57,731 bases of DNA, taken from the NCBI GenBank assembly GCA_037176905.1, contig JBBBWG010020223.1:19545-77275 (forward strand), given 5' to 3'. Source of the stretch: Azolla pinnata. Lineage: Eukaryota > Streptophyta > Polypodiopsida > Salviniales > Salviniaceae. The notes beneath the pieces were generated by a model that had not been told where the DNA came from, searched no databases, and saw only the letters and a program-made list of their open reading frames with translations. The position numbers and the translations under genes were made by a program. Positions 10,540-23,415 of this stretch are shown here, piece by piece (positions within the stretch are counted from its first letter, which is position 1; every line of letters starts with the position of its first letter).

Positions 10540-13500
10540 CTAGAACAATGCTCCAAGAATCGAATCACATTTTAAAAAGCTAGGATCACAACAGGAACAG
10601 AGAGGGGGGTTTACAGACACGTACAGGTGCTCTTCCTCTGTCTCATAAGATTGATAAGCTGCATCGGCATCAGGGCTCGGAAGGTCGAAATCGCTGTCCG
10701 AAATGATCTCAAACGAGCCTGCATTCTGAGAGTCAGGTGTCGATGGCATCCCCCCAACAAAGGCTGAAGAATATGCATCATCATGATCCCTCCTGGCCCC
10801 TGATGAGTATTCTGTTCTCTCGCTCCTACCGCTCCTCCAATAGTGCAGCGATCCTACTTCGATGTAACGCCTCTCTTGCTGTTGCTGGCATCTCAAGAAG
10901 GAGCTCGATGTCGAGAAGTGGTGCGAAGATACAATCTTCAAAGCATCCGACGTGCTGCTCACCATCGACTCTTTCTTCACATGTAAGAATTCGGACGACT
11001 CGTCGCCATGCGCCAACCAATAGCGCAGCTCAAAGTTGGGCTTGCTCGACAAGCTATTCGTCTGAATGTGGATCGGTTTATACTTTGCCCCGGCACTCTC
11101 TTTTAGTTTCACAAACCTTTTGCCCCTCAAATGAGACCGGTAGCTCCTCAAGCTTTCACTTATACCTGATGATGATGCGATGCTTGGCCGTGAGGGACCA
11201 ATCTGTAGTAGAGCTGCGGTTAACCATGTCATCCTATCGTTGCATGTTGACCTCAGCTGCTTCTCCGCATCCGATAAGATGCTTAAAGCAGCTCGCAGCC
11301 GATTGCGCTCCTCCTCTCGCACTGTCAATCATGGCAATAAAGAGGGACATTTTTCTTTTCACGAAAGACAGCCTTGCAGCTAGAGATCAGTGATGAAAAG
11401 GAAGTCAAGCAGCTGGAAATCGATGATTCGACCGCCAAGCAGCAAGTTGGTTATGAAAAAGTGTGCTCACAGACATAACAAGGGCTAGCCAAAGACAAGA
11501 GACACAAGCAGCTTGGAATCAGTGATGCAAAAGTCAAGCAACTTGGAGTCGGTGATGCAAAAGTCAAGCATTTCAAAATCGGCAATGAAAAAGCGTGTTC
11601 ACAGAAAGAAAAACAGCAAGCAGCTCGTACACGTTTGCACTCCTGTCTTACTACCAATCATGCAAACAAATCCAGTTTCTACTTCTTTCCAGAAAAAAAA
11701 AATTTGTCAGTTCCAAATCAGCAATGGAAAAAATCAAGCAGTCAGCATTGATGATGACAAAATGTGTTATCAGAGACGAGAAGAAGGCACCAGTGATTGC
11801 AGAGAGTGATGGAAAAAACTTACATGGCTTGTTGTAGGAGAAAAATTGAGCACCATAGCAAGCCCTTACCACCACTGGAGGCTGCTTGCTAGTGCCACTG
11901 CCATCAAGGATGCGTTGGACAAGAGACATGAGTTGGACTACTAAATCCAATGGTTCCACACCAGAGTTGATGAATTCCCTTGCCTTGAGGACAGTGCTGA
12001 TTGTATTTGAGCTCAGAGCCAAGTCTAGTAAACCCATCAGCTTCTCCTCTGAAATAGAACCAAACTGGAAAAAAACACCCACAAGTAATAAAGATTTATA
12101 CAATTACAAATCAATACTTCAAGAATCATGCAAAATTATAAGCTGAACAATTCGCTCACTATAAGAAAAGCTTCCTCCGAAACTTGCCCATAATCAACGC
12201 TTAAATCAGGCCCTTACAAGGCATGCTAAGTAACTAGAATATCTCAACACATGACAACACTTGTCCATGTGTGAAAGGGAGTCTTGAATGCTACATCTAG
12301 TTTTGTCTTACATCCAGATGAAACAGAAGCCGTTGTCCCCGTCCCCATTCACATTCCTATCATGCAGAATGGCCCCCTTCATGCTTTCATCTTACGTGCA
12401 CTGATATGATAGAATACTCATCAATAGACACGTTGCAAATGAGAGACAGGTTGGCTAGTACTCCTGGACAAATTTTCCTTTGTCAAAGATAAGATATATG
12501 AAAAAAACATCATATGAGCAAGGACCCACTTTTGGCTATGAATCAATTCTTTGGCTCAACGTTTTTCCCAAACGTTGGCAAAAATTTCCTGCCGATCACT
12601 TTCAGGTGCTACCCTGCATGTTTCTTAAATGAAATGAATCATATCAGACTCCAGAAATGGTCAAGTCCCTTGTGGGTCACCTTCATCAATATCAGGTTCT
12701 TTTCCACTGGTTCCCAACTATGTTGGCATACAAAACCATCTTAGAGCTGCTTGTGAGTCACAGCAACACATGGACTGAAACAAAAACCTTTTGTATATTT
12801 TTTTTTATCTTACCAATTCGTGCACCATGGAGACCGAGATCTTTGGACCCAACAGGGTAAGTTGATCTAACATCATCTCAGCTTCTCTCAAAGACCCATC
12901 AGCTCGCATCGCAACAAGTTCAAGAGCCCCTGGCTCAGCTTCCAAATTTTCGGAACGAGACAGTGCTTGAAGCCTCTCCATGATATCGGACTGCTCGATC
13001 TTGGGAAAAGCAAGGCATTGGCAAACAGAAACCACGTTGGAAGGAATGATCTCAATCGGTGAACTAGTAATAAGAATGAAGACCAGATTCATGGGTACTG
13101 GCTTCTCCAAGATCTTNNNNNNNNNNNNNNNNNNNNNNNNNNNNNNNNNNNNNNNNNNNNNNNNNNNNNNNNNNNNNNNNNNNNNNNNNNNNNNNNNNNN
13201 NNNNNNNNNNNNNNNNGCAGAGGTCTTACCAGTACCCCCTGGTCCATGAAATAGATATACTGGATGTACTTCTTCCTTACATCGGATTGCACTTGAGAGC
13301 GTGCGAGACACAATCTCTTGCCCAACAAGATCTTCGAGTGAATTCGGCCTATACTTTTGGGTCAAGCTTCTACATCGCTCAGAAGCAGTACCCGCGCCAT
13401 GCACTTCTACCATGCTGTCCTTGTTTTGTTCATTTCCATGATGGATGAATTTGTCCTTAAAACCCACATCACAAGAGCCCTGGGAGAAGGCAGACCTATA

Positions 13501-14664
13501 TTCATGCCGAATGAATTCACGTGTCAATCTATCGATTCTAATCTGGTCCTTTGAACGGGGATCATGAGAAGCATTGGCATTGCTTGTAGCAACTACCATG
13601 GATGGGTCCGATAGAAGAGGCAAACGCTCTGTTTGGGAATCACCCTTGTTCCTTCCTCCATCATTTGCATCCCTTGGAGTAGAACTGCCTGATTTGAGCT
13701 GCCTAGGGCTGCGGTACCTGATGTAAGAGCTAGCGGGCGAATTTGCATGTGCAAATCTCTGTGTGCCCATCCTTGGAGAATTTGTATTTGTAGTAGAGGT
13801 GGTGGTGGTTGCAGTCGCAATGCTATGTAAACTAACTTTCCCTCTTCTTCTTCTTCTTCTTCTTCTACTTCTTCTTGTGCTACTACTTTGCATTCTTCCT
13901 TGATCAATCTTGAGCCAGTAGCAATTCGGAAGGATGTTTCCAAATTGAGTTAACACGCTCGGCTTGGGAAGTTCCCCTACATCCGATTCCTTGCCAAATC
14001 GATGACTACCACCATCATGGCAATAGCAAAAATGGGGATGAAGATGATGCTGATGAGGAGGAGGAGACTTCGGCTGCACTACATCATCTAGCTTCTCATC
14101 TAAACATGTCGATATGCGCGAGAAGCTTGTGCTTGTTGAGTACAGACCTTCCTCCTGATCATGTCCTCCTCCTCCGCTCTGTTTTGCAACCAGCTTCAGC
14201 ACTCTCTTCTTTTGCTTGCCCTTCTCTTTCTGCTTGTCATACCCTACGCTGTCCAGCTCGGGGATCATCGAAGAGGAAGAACAATCCAAGCCTGCATTAC
14301 TCTTAGAATGGCCATGGATGCTACGCATCGGCTTGCAATCTGGAAGCAGAACCGAGCTGCTAGAAGTGCTCTCCAATCTCATGAGCACTGGATCCTCCTC
14401 CAATGCGTTGCAAACGAGGGTTCCATCTCTGACATTGAGCTTGATGTATTGCTTCCAGGTCATGGGGCTCTGCCTGGTGTGTGAAAAGCCTGCGATGTTC
14501 GACACCTGGGGCATTTCCAGATTAGGATCAAGGTTACCTCTTTGGGCAGTAGTGTATGCATAATCAGAGATTCTACTTGGGTGGGTGAATCCTATAGCCC
14601 TTCTCAAGACCATCAAAGAAGGTAACTCCTTCAGTAGGGGAAGCTCCCCTGCCTCCTCCAACAT
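10540..14664 (-). CDS. STICHEL-like protein (DNA polymerase III gamma/tau-type AAA+), interrupted by an assembly gap
   Basis: Three exons on the minus strand: 14664-12814 (containing 100 N), 12064-11824 and 11321-10540. Before the gap the frame shows QKYRPNSLEDLVGQEIVSRT and the Walker A loop HGPGGTGKTS near residue 480. After the gap come LEKPVPMNLVFILITSSP, ADGSLREAEMMLDQLTLLGP and, in exon 2, FGSISEEKLMGLLDLALSS. Exon 3 has the STICHEL signature LSDAEKQLR...DRMTWLTAALLQI. STICHEL proteins resemble the bacterial clamp-loader tau subunit and act in trichome branching and cell shape. The Walker B and zinc-binding segments expected between GKTS and LEKP are missing in the gap, which must therefore stand for about 300 or more bases. 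Splice phases are 0 and 1. The N-terminal 450 residues are disordered, with an arginine run (CTT repeat at about 13845). The ATG at 14664 follows an in-frame stop about 40 bases upstream; an upstream exon is possible. Confidence 0.9.
13117..13216. other. Assembly gap (100 N) in STICHEL-like AAA+ domain
   Basis: Exactly 100 N, a conventional placeholder of unknown true length. It removes the sequence between Walker A and the post-Walker-B part of the ATPase domain. The placeholder happens to keep the reading frame, which is not evidence of true length. Confidence 0.95.
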
Positions 14665-15042
14665 AGTCTCCAATGAGAATATGCAGTTGAAAACCCTACT
14701 GATCTATCACTGTATGTTGTATTCAGGACCAAAGACAGAGAGCTGGACTTGCATTCAGAGCTATAATTCAATTCTCTACCAGAAAGCCAGAGGGATACAC
14801 AGGATCTCAGGCGGATTTTTCGAGCTGATTACTAGCCTATGAAGCTGGATTGATCCGCATGATTAAGCGCAAAAAGAATAAGAAGGCCTAATTTGTGAGC
14901 CCATGAATCGTGATTCGATGGTGCAATCGCAACAAGCCGTTCCAAGGACTTGATCAGCCGAGAGCGCTACTGATGAAGCTACTTCTATGAATCACACAAC
15001 GCATCTTCATGGAAGCAAGAGGAACCCAGAGCAGGGCGTCCT

Positions 15043-15073
<31 letters not shown>

Positions 15074-18000
15074 AGCCCATCTCTGCTTGTTAAGAGCACC
15101 AGAATCAGTCCTCCAGCTTAGGTTTCTAGCAAAATGAAAAAAGATCACGATCGATCAGCTGAACATATTGCAGGCAGTACAAAGAACACCCAGCAAAAGA
15201 AGAAGAAAAAACGAATTAGGAACAGAGCCCATTTGGGCAGCCCACGTAGAAGTCAGAGCTTAAAAATGCATCACAGAAGACGAACAGAAAAAATTGTGAT
15301 TAGTAGGAGTATGCAGAGATTGGATTGCTAGCTACATATGTACCGAGGTGATTAGCAAACAAATAGATAATCTACCGCATCATGAATGAGGAGGTGATTA
15401 GTGATCAGATTCAGATAGTCTTAGTGATCAATTCGACAAAATAGGTTGACTGGTAGCAATTTGCACAGATTGCTAACTACACATGTACTGAGGTGATTAG
15501 CGAACAAAGATACTGCATTGTGAAGTGATTAGTGATCAACTGTAGATGATTGTAGCGACAAACTACACGGACTGGTTAATTAATCCGTATGTCAAGGAAG
15601 AGAAAAATCTGGGCGGGAGGCAAGCACCAACCGAGCGCCATGATCGAGGACATAAATAGCAAAAACTTGTGATTAAAAAGAAAAGAGAGGAAAGAAAGAA
15701 AATGAGCCAAGTTTTAATACGATCTGATTCAAATTCAGTAAATACCATCATTTAACTTTGAGGGCAGTCGGCTTTTATTGGAATGTTTTGAATGCCGATC
15801 TCTATCCAAGCCCATCATTCGTTTCCAATCCATATATGCTTTCTTGAATTACATATATGTATAAAAGATCAAAGAAAGAAAACAATGCTAAGCACACAAA
15901 AAAAAAAACAGATTTTAACAATCTTGTTTTCTTTCCACATGCTTTCTTGAATTATACAGGCATGTATATATGGATCCAAATTTGATTTCTTTGCTGCCAT
16001 GTTATGCATCCATAATTAGTGCTTGGATTTCACTGCATTTATTATGTGTGCAGTGCATCGCCTCTCCTCTGTCCATTAAAAAAAACATTCACCCCCACCT
16101 CCCCACCAAAAAAAAAAAAAACCACCACAAACCGATCATCCTTTCTTTTCCTTCACTGTATAATTTTACTCTGATTTTATCATTGGTTCTTTTATCTCCA
16201 TTTCCTTGCTATTTACATTAACACTTTTGACTCATGGCTGAATCCTGTTTTGTTCTCATTTTGTTTTTTTGACATCGATTTGTAACGAAATCCCCCCCAG
16301 CTTTTTGATGCTGAATTTTTTTTCTGCCGCTGGCTTTCTGTTTTTCCTGAATCCTAAGCAGTTGTGTGAGCCTTTTTCTTTTGAAATCTTGTATTGCAAT
16401 TCCAAATTCCTACAGCTCTCTGGTTTTTTTTTTCCTTTCTCCACCCTTCTTTGTATTTTCTTTTCCTTTTTGATTTTCTTTTCATGCCTATTGAATTCAA
16501 TTCGGTGGGGGTTGACAATTTCTTATTGTTTTCTGTGAAAGGCTTTCTCAATCTCTACCATGCTTTTCAGCTCTTGGCTATGGATGTGTGTTTTTCGGCG
16601 AATTTAAAGAAAATGAGGTTCTGTTGTTGCAACAAAAAAAAAACACAAAGAAACAACAGAAACAAATTTCAGAGAGTAAGAAATGCCCCAGGTTTTCCTC
16701 AATTTCTTCCCAGAAATGCTCCCCACGGAGAGAGCTTTTCTCTTTCTCTTGTATCCCGGGCCCAAACTATCCTCCTGCTTGTAACTGAAAATCCGAGCAG
16801 TTGAGAAGGAAGCCCTTTGCAGCACAGGAAAATGACTCCTAGACCAGGCATGTGGTGAAGAAGAAGCAAAGCATGTATAGACAAGACATTTCTCTATCTC
16901 TCTTTCTCTCTCTCTTTCAACAAGCACTGCCGCCATGAAAGCAAAAAGCAAGCTTTCCGGGGAGGCGGTGAATACGGCTCGCTAATCGAACCCGCTACCT
17001 GCTAAAAACACATTGATTTTGGTATTCAACGAGCATCCGTATTCTGCGCCGGTGCCATCTTCTGCGATTCGAGCATGTCCCTGCTGCAATTGTGCCCAAA
17101 CCACGCACCCTGTTCGGAACGAGGGGGGGCCTGGATTCCAGACAACGACCTCCCCTATGTTCGATCTTTTTTACTTGTAGACAGAAGGAATTAGTCTCCA
17201 TCAATGCGTCAATCCGCTGAGAAATCAATGGCCGATCTCCGCTCATGAATTCTAGCTCAGAAATTGGCCAAAGCTTTGCCAGCATTCTTGCGCTTGAGAT
17301 CGGATTCCAAGCGCAGAGAATCGCAAGCTGGCATAAGCGATGAAACTCGCTTAAACCAAAAACAGCACGCAATCAAACGGCAAAGCTCTTCGATCTGATA
17401 TCGATGGGCACATCTCACCTAAAGGTAACAAACAATGAAGAAGAAACAACAAAGCTTTACCTACCTAAACCAGGAGGCGGCTTCGTGGAAGCTTAAGCTT
17501 TCAAGCTGGCAGATGACAAACTGAATCAAATCCAGTGAACTATAGAAACCAGTAACCATCAAGAGTTCATGAAAGCAAGCCCGCCAAACTGGTGCTCAGT
17601 TATTTTGAGCTTTGCAAAGACACCTTGTAAAGTAGAGTGTGTGGCCAAGAGAACAGAAAACAACAAGTGGACTGAATCTCTCTCTCATGAGGCAAAGCAT
17701 TTATATGCAGACTTTTGGGGCCATTGAAGAAGAAAGAAACAAAGAAGAAAGACACATCAGCGATATCATCTTAGCCCAATATGGCCCCTTGAGACACTAG
17801 AAGATGGGTTGCATCAACTCTAGGCTAATCCAACAATTTCGGAAGCGCATATGGAAGCATATGCTTTCTGATTAGTACAAAGCATTCCTCTATCAAAATC
17901 CCATCCTTTCTACACCTCTACTTCTAGAACCATCAATCCGAAAAAATTGGTCTCCAAATGCAACCCCAAGACACATTGGGCCATGATTTGTTGCTTGTCT

Positions 18001-18428
18001 GTGCCAAGTTCCAACCTTGCTCTGTGACCAACCTCGTTGCTTTTCCATCTCAAGATGATAGCACACATCAACCATCTTACTAGTCCCCATTTTCTTCAAA
18101 TCTGCTTCACACTTGGGCCATGATTTGTTGCTTGTCTGTACCAAGTTCCAACCTTGCTCTGTGGCCAACCTCGTTGCTTTTCCATCTCAAGATGATAGCA
18201 CACATCAACCATCTTACTAGTCCCCATTTTCTTCAAATCTGCTTCACACTTGCTTATCCTTTAATCTGAGGCTACGTTGCCATCTTTGGTATACCTAAAT
18301 AGCTCAAAATAGCTAAACTCCACGCATACAAAAACCCCTCTTTCCCCCCAACGTCTCTCTGCCCTCAACATATTCAAAACAATCAAGTCCGGGCAGAGGA
18401 ATGGTGTGTAGTTTACTGCAACTTGAGA
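14665..18428. other. Region upstream of the STICHEL-like gene; probable long leader, no coding gene seen
   Basis: Contains a (GA)n run at about 15042-15071, A- and T-rich tracts, and at 17690-17710 (minus) an ATATAAAT sequence followed by CT/GA-rich sequence, compatible with a minus-strand promoter whose leader would be spliced (TTTAG/GTAGGTAAAG donor near 17460). That link to the STICHEL-like gene is inference. A 137-bp tandem duplication lies at 17978-18251. I see no supported protein-coding sequence. Confidence 0.5.
17978..18251. repeat. 137-bp tandem duplication
   Basis: The block beginning GGGCCATGATTTGTTGCTTG at 17978 recurs at 18115 with only a few differences (for example TGTGCC/TGTACC and GTGACC/GTGGCC). 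Two copies lie head to tail just downstream of the TAF1A-like stop codon. Confidence 0.9.
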
Positions 18429-21400
18429 TCATTCACTGATATCCACGAGAGGGGTGCTTTCCTGTGCAGATCTCTCCTTAAGATAAGCTAGCAGATCGAA
18501 TGTGGATTCTATATACTTCTGTAGTTTCCGTATGTGCTTCTGCTTCCGAGACATCTCCAGATACTTTTGGACTTCACACACATAACCCATCGAGGAACCA
18601 AATATGTGCGCAGCAGCTGCAGCTTTATATATAACCCATGGTGTACCTGCGATCATGGACAACACACACAAGCCATGATCAAATCTTCTCATTGAAACTT
18701 TCTTCCTGAAGGCCATGCGATTTTGAAAATTTTAGAGAGATGATGAGAGCAAGAGAATTCATAGGGCTTTCAGAAGGATATATCTGGGGAACTTGATGTA
18801 CTGCAGGGCCACATTAACACACAGCAATGTCTATCACACACACAGAAAGACTCCAACAAGCATCTCGTTATACACATATACACACACACACATTATGAGG
18901 AGATTCCACGGTAACTTTTTGGGGTTTCAAAAGGGGATTTATTTTGGGAATTTCGTGAAATCAGTGTTTACCACAGAAAGACTCTAACAAACATCCTCAT
19001 CCAATATACATATATACACAAAACCAACATGAAAAATGGATGGGGATGAGTAGCAATCAAATTATGCAACTGACAAGTAACTTATCATATGCACCAAACC
19101 AACTACTCACCCTTAGTTTTCCATTCCAGTTGGATTGAATCAATCCAAAAATGCTTATTTGGCCACCATTGTTCACGGGTGATCCACATGTCATACACTT
19201 CCTCTTGTAAGAACATCGCTAATGTATCATCACTCTTTGCCTCCTTCAATCTCTGGAAACTAAGCACTAGTTTTTTCCACACCAACAAAGATCCCAGATT
19301 GCCATCCAAGTGAAGCGATAAGTAGTGCAGCAACCTTCCAGTCCTATACCCACCTTGACCGAAAATTGAAAGTAGAAATTGTGTATGCTTAAAACAGATG
19401 TACAAAAGATTGACTATATATGGCTTCGTTGAACATTTGAGGGTCAAAAAACACAATCACTAAACCTGACATAAATTGTAGGCATATAAAGTTCTTAAAA
19501 CCTGGATTCTTGACTCTATAATATTTTGCAGAATTTTGGAAGAGAATACCAAAAAGTTCCATTTTAATCTTATCCCAACACAGTATTTTCCATGTCATAT
19601 GTCAATACATACTAAGAGAAGCATAAAACAAACTGTAGGTAGAAAATCAAAGGAAGTGCTGAAAATAATGGCCTCTCAACTATAGTGCTCATTCATTGCA
19701 TTTTAATTAATTCACAATAGATCATTCTGATCAGTAACTGCCCATCATTTATTACCCCATATTGAAAGGATTTAGAAAGTCTCACCAGCTTTATGGATGT
19801 TGATGAGGCTTTCAATAGCATGGGCGTATGAAGGATCAATCTCTAAAATTTTTTCATAGAAATGGACTAGCATTTCTCTGTGCTTTGGTGTTAATGACTC
19901 CAAAAAGGTGCACATGATTCTAGAAAGAACAAAACAAATTTTGTTAGCTTTACAACCTCGGGGCTAAGGAAAATAGATGGTGGAAAAACATCTGCGAGAA
20001 TGCAACATGAACAGATCGGAGCAGTTCGAAAAATTCTGCTCTCTTTTTACCAACGACCAAGATAGAGATGCTAAAAACCTGTATGGAATAGAATGTCTTG
20101 ATCCTTCGCAGCAATCAATGATCGCTTTGAATCCACCTTCCACGTCACCTCCCGCAAGCAAGAGCTAGAATAACGCATCCCCAGAATTGAATGAGAAACG
20201 GAAACAGCAAAAACCAACCACCAGAGAAAATCAATGTAAAAGAAACCTGAGTGAGAGGAATCAATGCGGATGTTGTGTTATTGTCTAATGACAATGCTTT
20301 GCGCAGATACTTTATAGCATTAGTATGGGAGCTTTTCAATGCATCTGTTCTCATGACTATAGCATAATCGTCACCTATGCATACTCCAGATGGACAAAAT
20401 GGAAAAAGGGTTCGATCAAGTCCTGCTCACAAAAAAAAAGGAAATAAGCTACAATAAAATGCAATCAGAAGCTTTTAAGCCTTCAGCGAAAGTAAAGACG
20501 TACTATGGCTGTAGACAACTCTGGCTCCCTTTATATAGTTCATTCGGTCATCATCTTCGTTGTCGTCATAGCCATTCCACTGGGTTTCTCTCCTGATATC
20601 AGAAACCATTCCCCTTTTTCTCTTTGCAGAACAGGATTTGTGATCAACTGTCGATGTACTATCGTCTTTCCCAAAGGGTTGATCCTCAGACTTATCACTT
20701 TCAGTGTTAATAGACGGCTCATGGGCATGAGCATGAGAGATAGACATACTTTGGGATAGCACATCGACATCTGGCCCAAATGAATACTCACCATTGCTGT
20801 TGCGTTCCATTTGAATAGAATATTGACTTGTGAACGCCTCATTCTCACCCATGCCTTCACTTGCATGTATATATGGCTGGTAAACCTCCATATCCATGGA
20901 TGTGTCGACTTCTTTCTCCATGAGTTCACGCCACTGATGATAGTAGATGAGACCATGGATCAAATTCCCTACAGCATGATCCCGATATGGAGCCATCTCC
21001 ATGATGCTGAAAATCGTCAAATAAATGGTTTAGTCACAAAAGCAAAAGGGCAATTTCCCGAAAGTTCAAAATATATAAAGACGAGATCACCATAAACAGA
21101 TGCAGTAACTTTTCATTTGTGAGTTACCACATGTTGCACAAGATCTCCTAAGCCACAGAATGTAGAAAACTGTAACTATGCAAGCAAAAGAAACCTCAAA
21201 CTAGGGAAAATGTACAACGCTTCACCAAGATCCTCAGCAGATCCTTTAAGATTGTCTCTTCCTACAACATCTTTGGATGATTAGGTTGGGAACATACTGT
21301 TACACAATTGAAAACGTTGATGAGAAGCTACCCTCCTTTCAGGTTTCTCTAGTTCTTTGCATACTCTGAACAAGAATAAAAAATGTTGTGGGATAACAGG

Positions 21401-23093
21401 TTGTAATATGTGTGTTTGGAAAAGTATCATTTGCACCCACAAATAGACACTATTCACTCAAAACGGGAACCTAGTTTCGTGAGTACAGAAATTCTGGCAG
21501 AACAGGTAACTGCTTGACCCATAAAAATTAAAGAACAATATATTGTCCACAAGACTGGCACAACATATTGTTTATGCTTATGCATCAGTAAACAGAACAC
21601 CTCTAAAATTTGGAACGATGAATTTCTCACCAAAATCATATTTGTACATGACAACAATTGATTTTCTTCAGGTATATTTTTTTGACGGGAGACATCATTA
21701 TTTCCCAAGAACAAAGAGAAAGAAATGGTAGAGATAGATACATACGGAGCAGAAGCGAGTTGAGCATCATCATACTGTTTAATGCTCATTAAGTACAAAG
21801 CAAACTCTAAACGTGCAGCTCCAGATCTCCACTGATCCATCATTGGAGAACATGTCAGATCATGAGATATACAGGATTCTATAAATTGAAATAAAAATGA
21901 GATTGTTAGAATAGGAGCAGCTCGTAAAGATGAACCTTGTTGTCTTGCTTTCCCAGAGGATGCTTTGGGTGCTTGTCATACAAGAACTGATATATTCTCC
22001 GAGTCCTTGAATCGTTTCCACCAAAATTACTCAGCTGGCTGATCACTTCCATAGCAGCCTATTTACAGTAAAAAGAATGAAATTTAAATCATTGTGTCGG
22101 AAAAATGCAGCTGTAAAACCATATTCGTGCCAATATATAGCTAGCGCTGCATACTTTTATGGCAAAAAACCTTCCTGGACACGAGCAACTGAGCAAACAG
22201 ATTTATAGATGGCTTAGGGTTTAATGTCCACATGATATTACCACCGATAGTTCTACAGCATAATAGACTCTTATCATGGTTTATATCACTTCGATTCTAA
22301 ATTCGTTCAACTCAGCCAGGGTATTTTATCTTTGAGACTTGAGAAAAAGATTGTTGTTTTCGGTGAGAAGTTGCTCCTTTCTTCTTCTACATTTGTGTTG
22401 TCAAACATCACCTTGATCAGTATCTTAACCTTTTTTTGTTTATTTTTGCGTGTATCCTAAGGCCAGAACAGCAACATTCTCAGTTGAACATAGCCATTTT
22501 CAGTAAAGGAAGTGCCTAAATAAGCAAACAAACAGTCTTACACAGACACCCCCTCCATACATACGAGCATACAAGAATGTATTTACGCATGTAATACACA
22601 TACCTGCACGCATGCATTCAAGCAGAAACCGGTTTCCACCCAATCATGGAAAAAGAAAAAAAAAAGTTAGGGGTCTTTTCCTTGTAAGGCAAGAGGGATT
22701 TACCCAGAAGTGAGACGTGTACCGTACATCCCAGAACTCCTCACCAAGGAAAGCATAGAGCAAGACACTGAGGACGCCTGCAGCTTCATGCCAGAGATGG
22801 CGGAGGATGAGGTCGTTGAGCAGGGCATCGAGTTTGAGCTTCTGCTGGGCGGCGAGGCCCATGACCCCGGAGTGCGAGGTGTCCCATCCGTGCCGGGCGC
22901 GGACGGCATGAGTCCGGTACTTGGTCAAGACCTCGGAGGGGAACAGCCGGCTCCGGTGCTTCTTCAGCACCCGCTCCCTCTCCGCGAGGATCTGGGCGTC
23001 GGCGGAGGATCCATGGAGCTCGGAGACGGAGAAGGTCCGCTTCTTTCGGGCGCGCTTCTGCGCAGCGCGCGACGCAAAAGGTCGAGGTTTCAT
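18429..23093 (-). CDS. TAF1A-like RNA polymerase I (SL1) subunit, with apparent exon 7 frameshift
   Basis: Nine minus-strand exons: 23093-22704, 22058-21936, 21831-21746, 21006-20504, 20374-20247, 20164-20079, 19920-19786, 19353-19111 and 18646-18429. Phases agree throughout only if exon 7 has one base fewer; the protein would be about 636 residues. Family signs, by remembered resemblance to human and Arabidopsis TAF1A: LLNDLILRHLWHEAAGVLSV near the start, RLEFALYLMSIKQYDDAQ, GNLIHGLIYYHQWRELMEKE, YEKILEIDPSYAHAIESLIN, EEVYDMWITREQWWPNKHFW, and a basic C-terminal helix with MSRKQKHIRKLQKYIEST. TAF1A is a helical-repeat subunit of the TBP complex that recruits RNA polymerase I to rDNA promoters. 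Exon 4 carries a long acidic, poorly conserved insert. The break is an AAAA run at 19860-19863. An in-frame escape uses the exon 6 donor at 20051/20050 and the acceptor ending at 19869, at the cost of about eight residues. Confidence 0.8.
19860..19863 (-). other. Putative single-base insertion (frameshift) in TAF1A-like exon 7
   Basis: On the minus strand, codons before this TTTT run read TFLESLTPKHREMLVH and codons after it read FYEKILEIDPSYAHAI one frame over. Both halves resemble the family and join without loss if one T is removed. As given, the first frame meets TGA two codons later. Confidence 0.6.
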
Positions 23094-23172
23094 GGCCCCT
23101 CGCGAGTCGCGAGAATCAGAGAAACGCAAAGAGGCGGCGGAGAAGAAGCCGCGTTCTTCACAAAATCACGCC

Positions 23173-23415
23173 TTGACCAAGTCAACGCCGGTTCCTTCAT
23201 CGGAAAGTCAAAAGTCAATGCAAAAGTCAACAGGAAAGTCAATCCAAAGTTAACAAGCTAGAAGTCAATCTAGAAGTCAATGTAAAAGTCATTCCAAAGT
23301 CAACTCTGACAGTGCCAAAGTCAACTTTGTTTCTCCTGCAAAAACAAAACACGCGCCGCGTCGATTCTTCTTCTACGAGAGCAGGCGTTGCCCGTGACCA
23401 ATCGACAAAGTCAAC
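23173..23415. promoter_or_regulatory. W-box (TTGAC) array upstream of TAF1A-like gene
   Basis: About ten AAGTCAA sequences (TTGACTT on the other strand) plus one TTGACC occur in about 240 bases, all but one in the same orientation, beginning some 80 bases upstream of the TAF1A-like ATG. TTGAC(C/T) is the WRKY-factor core. The units have irregular spacing (9-25 bases, then a gap), so this is either a degenerate minisatellite or a true array. Confidence 0.55.

Noticed and set aside
10737..11393. 218-codon plus-strand frame
   Set aside because: It is the antisense of STICHEL-like exon 3, whose minus-strand frame carries the conserved sequence.
16995..17372. 125-codon minus-strand frame upstream of the STICHEL-like gene
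   Set aside because: No recognisable motif and no codon bias. It may be leader or intron sequence, so I do not call a gene.
17893..18168. 91-codon minus-strand frame downstream of TAF1A-like
   Set aside because: It crosses the 137-bp tandem duplication and owes its length to the repeat; no family resemblance.
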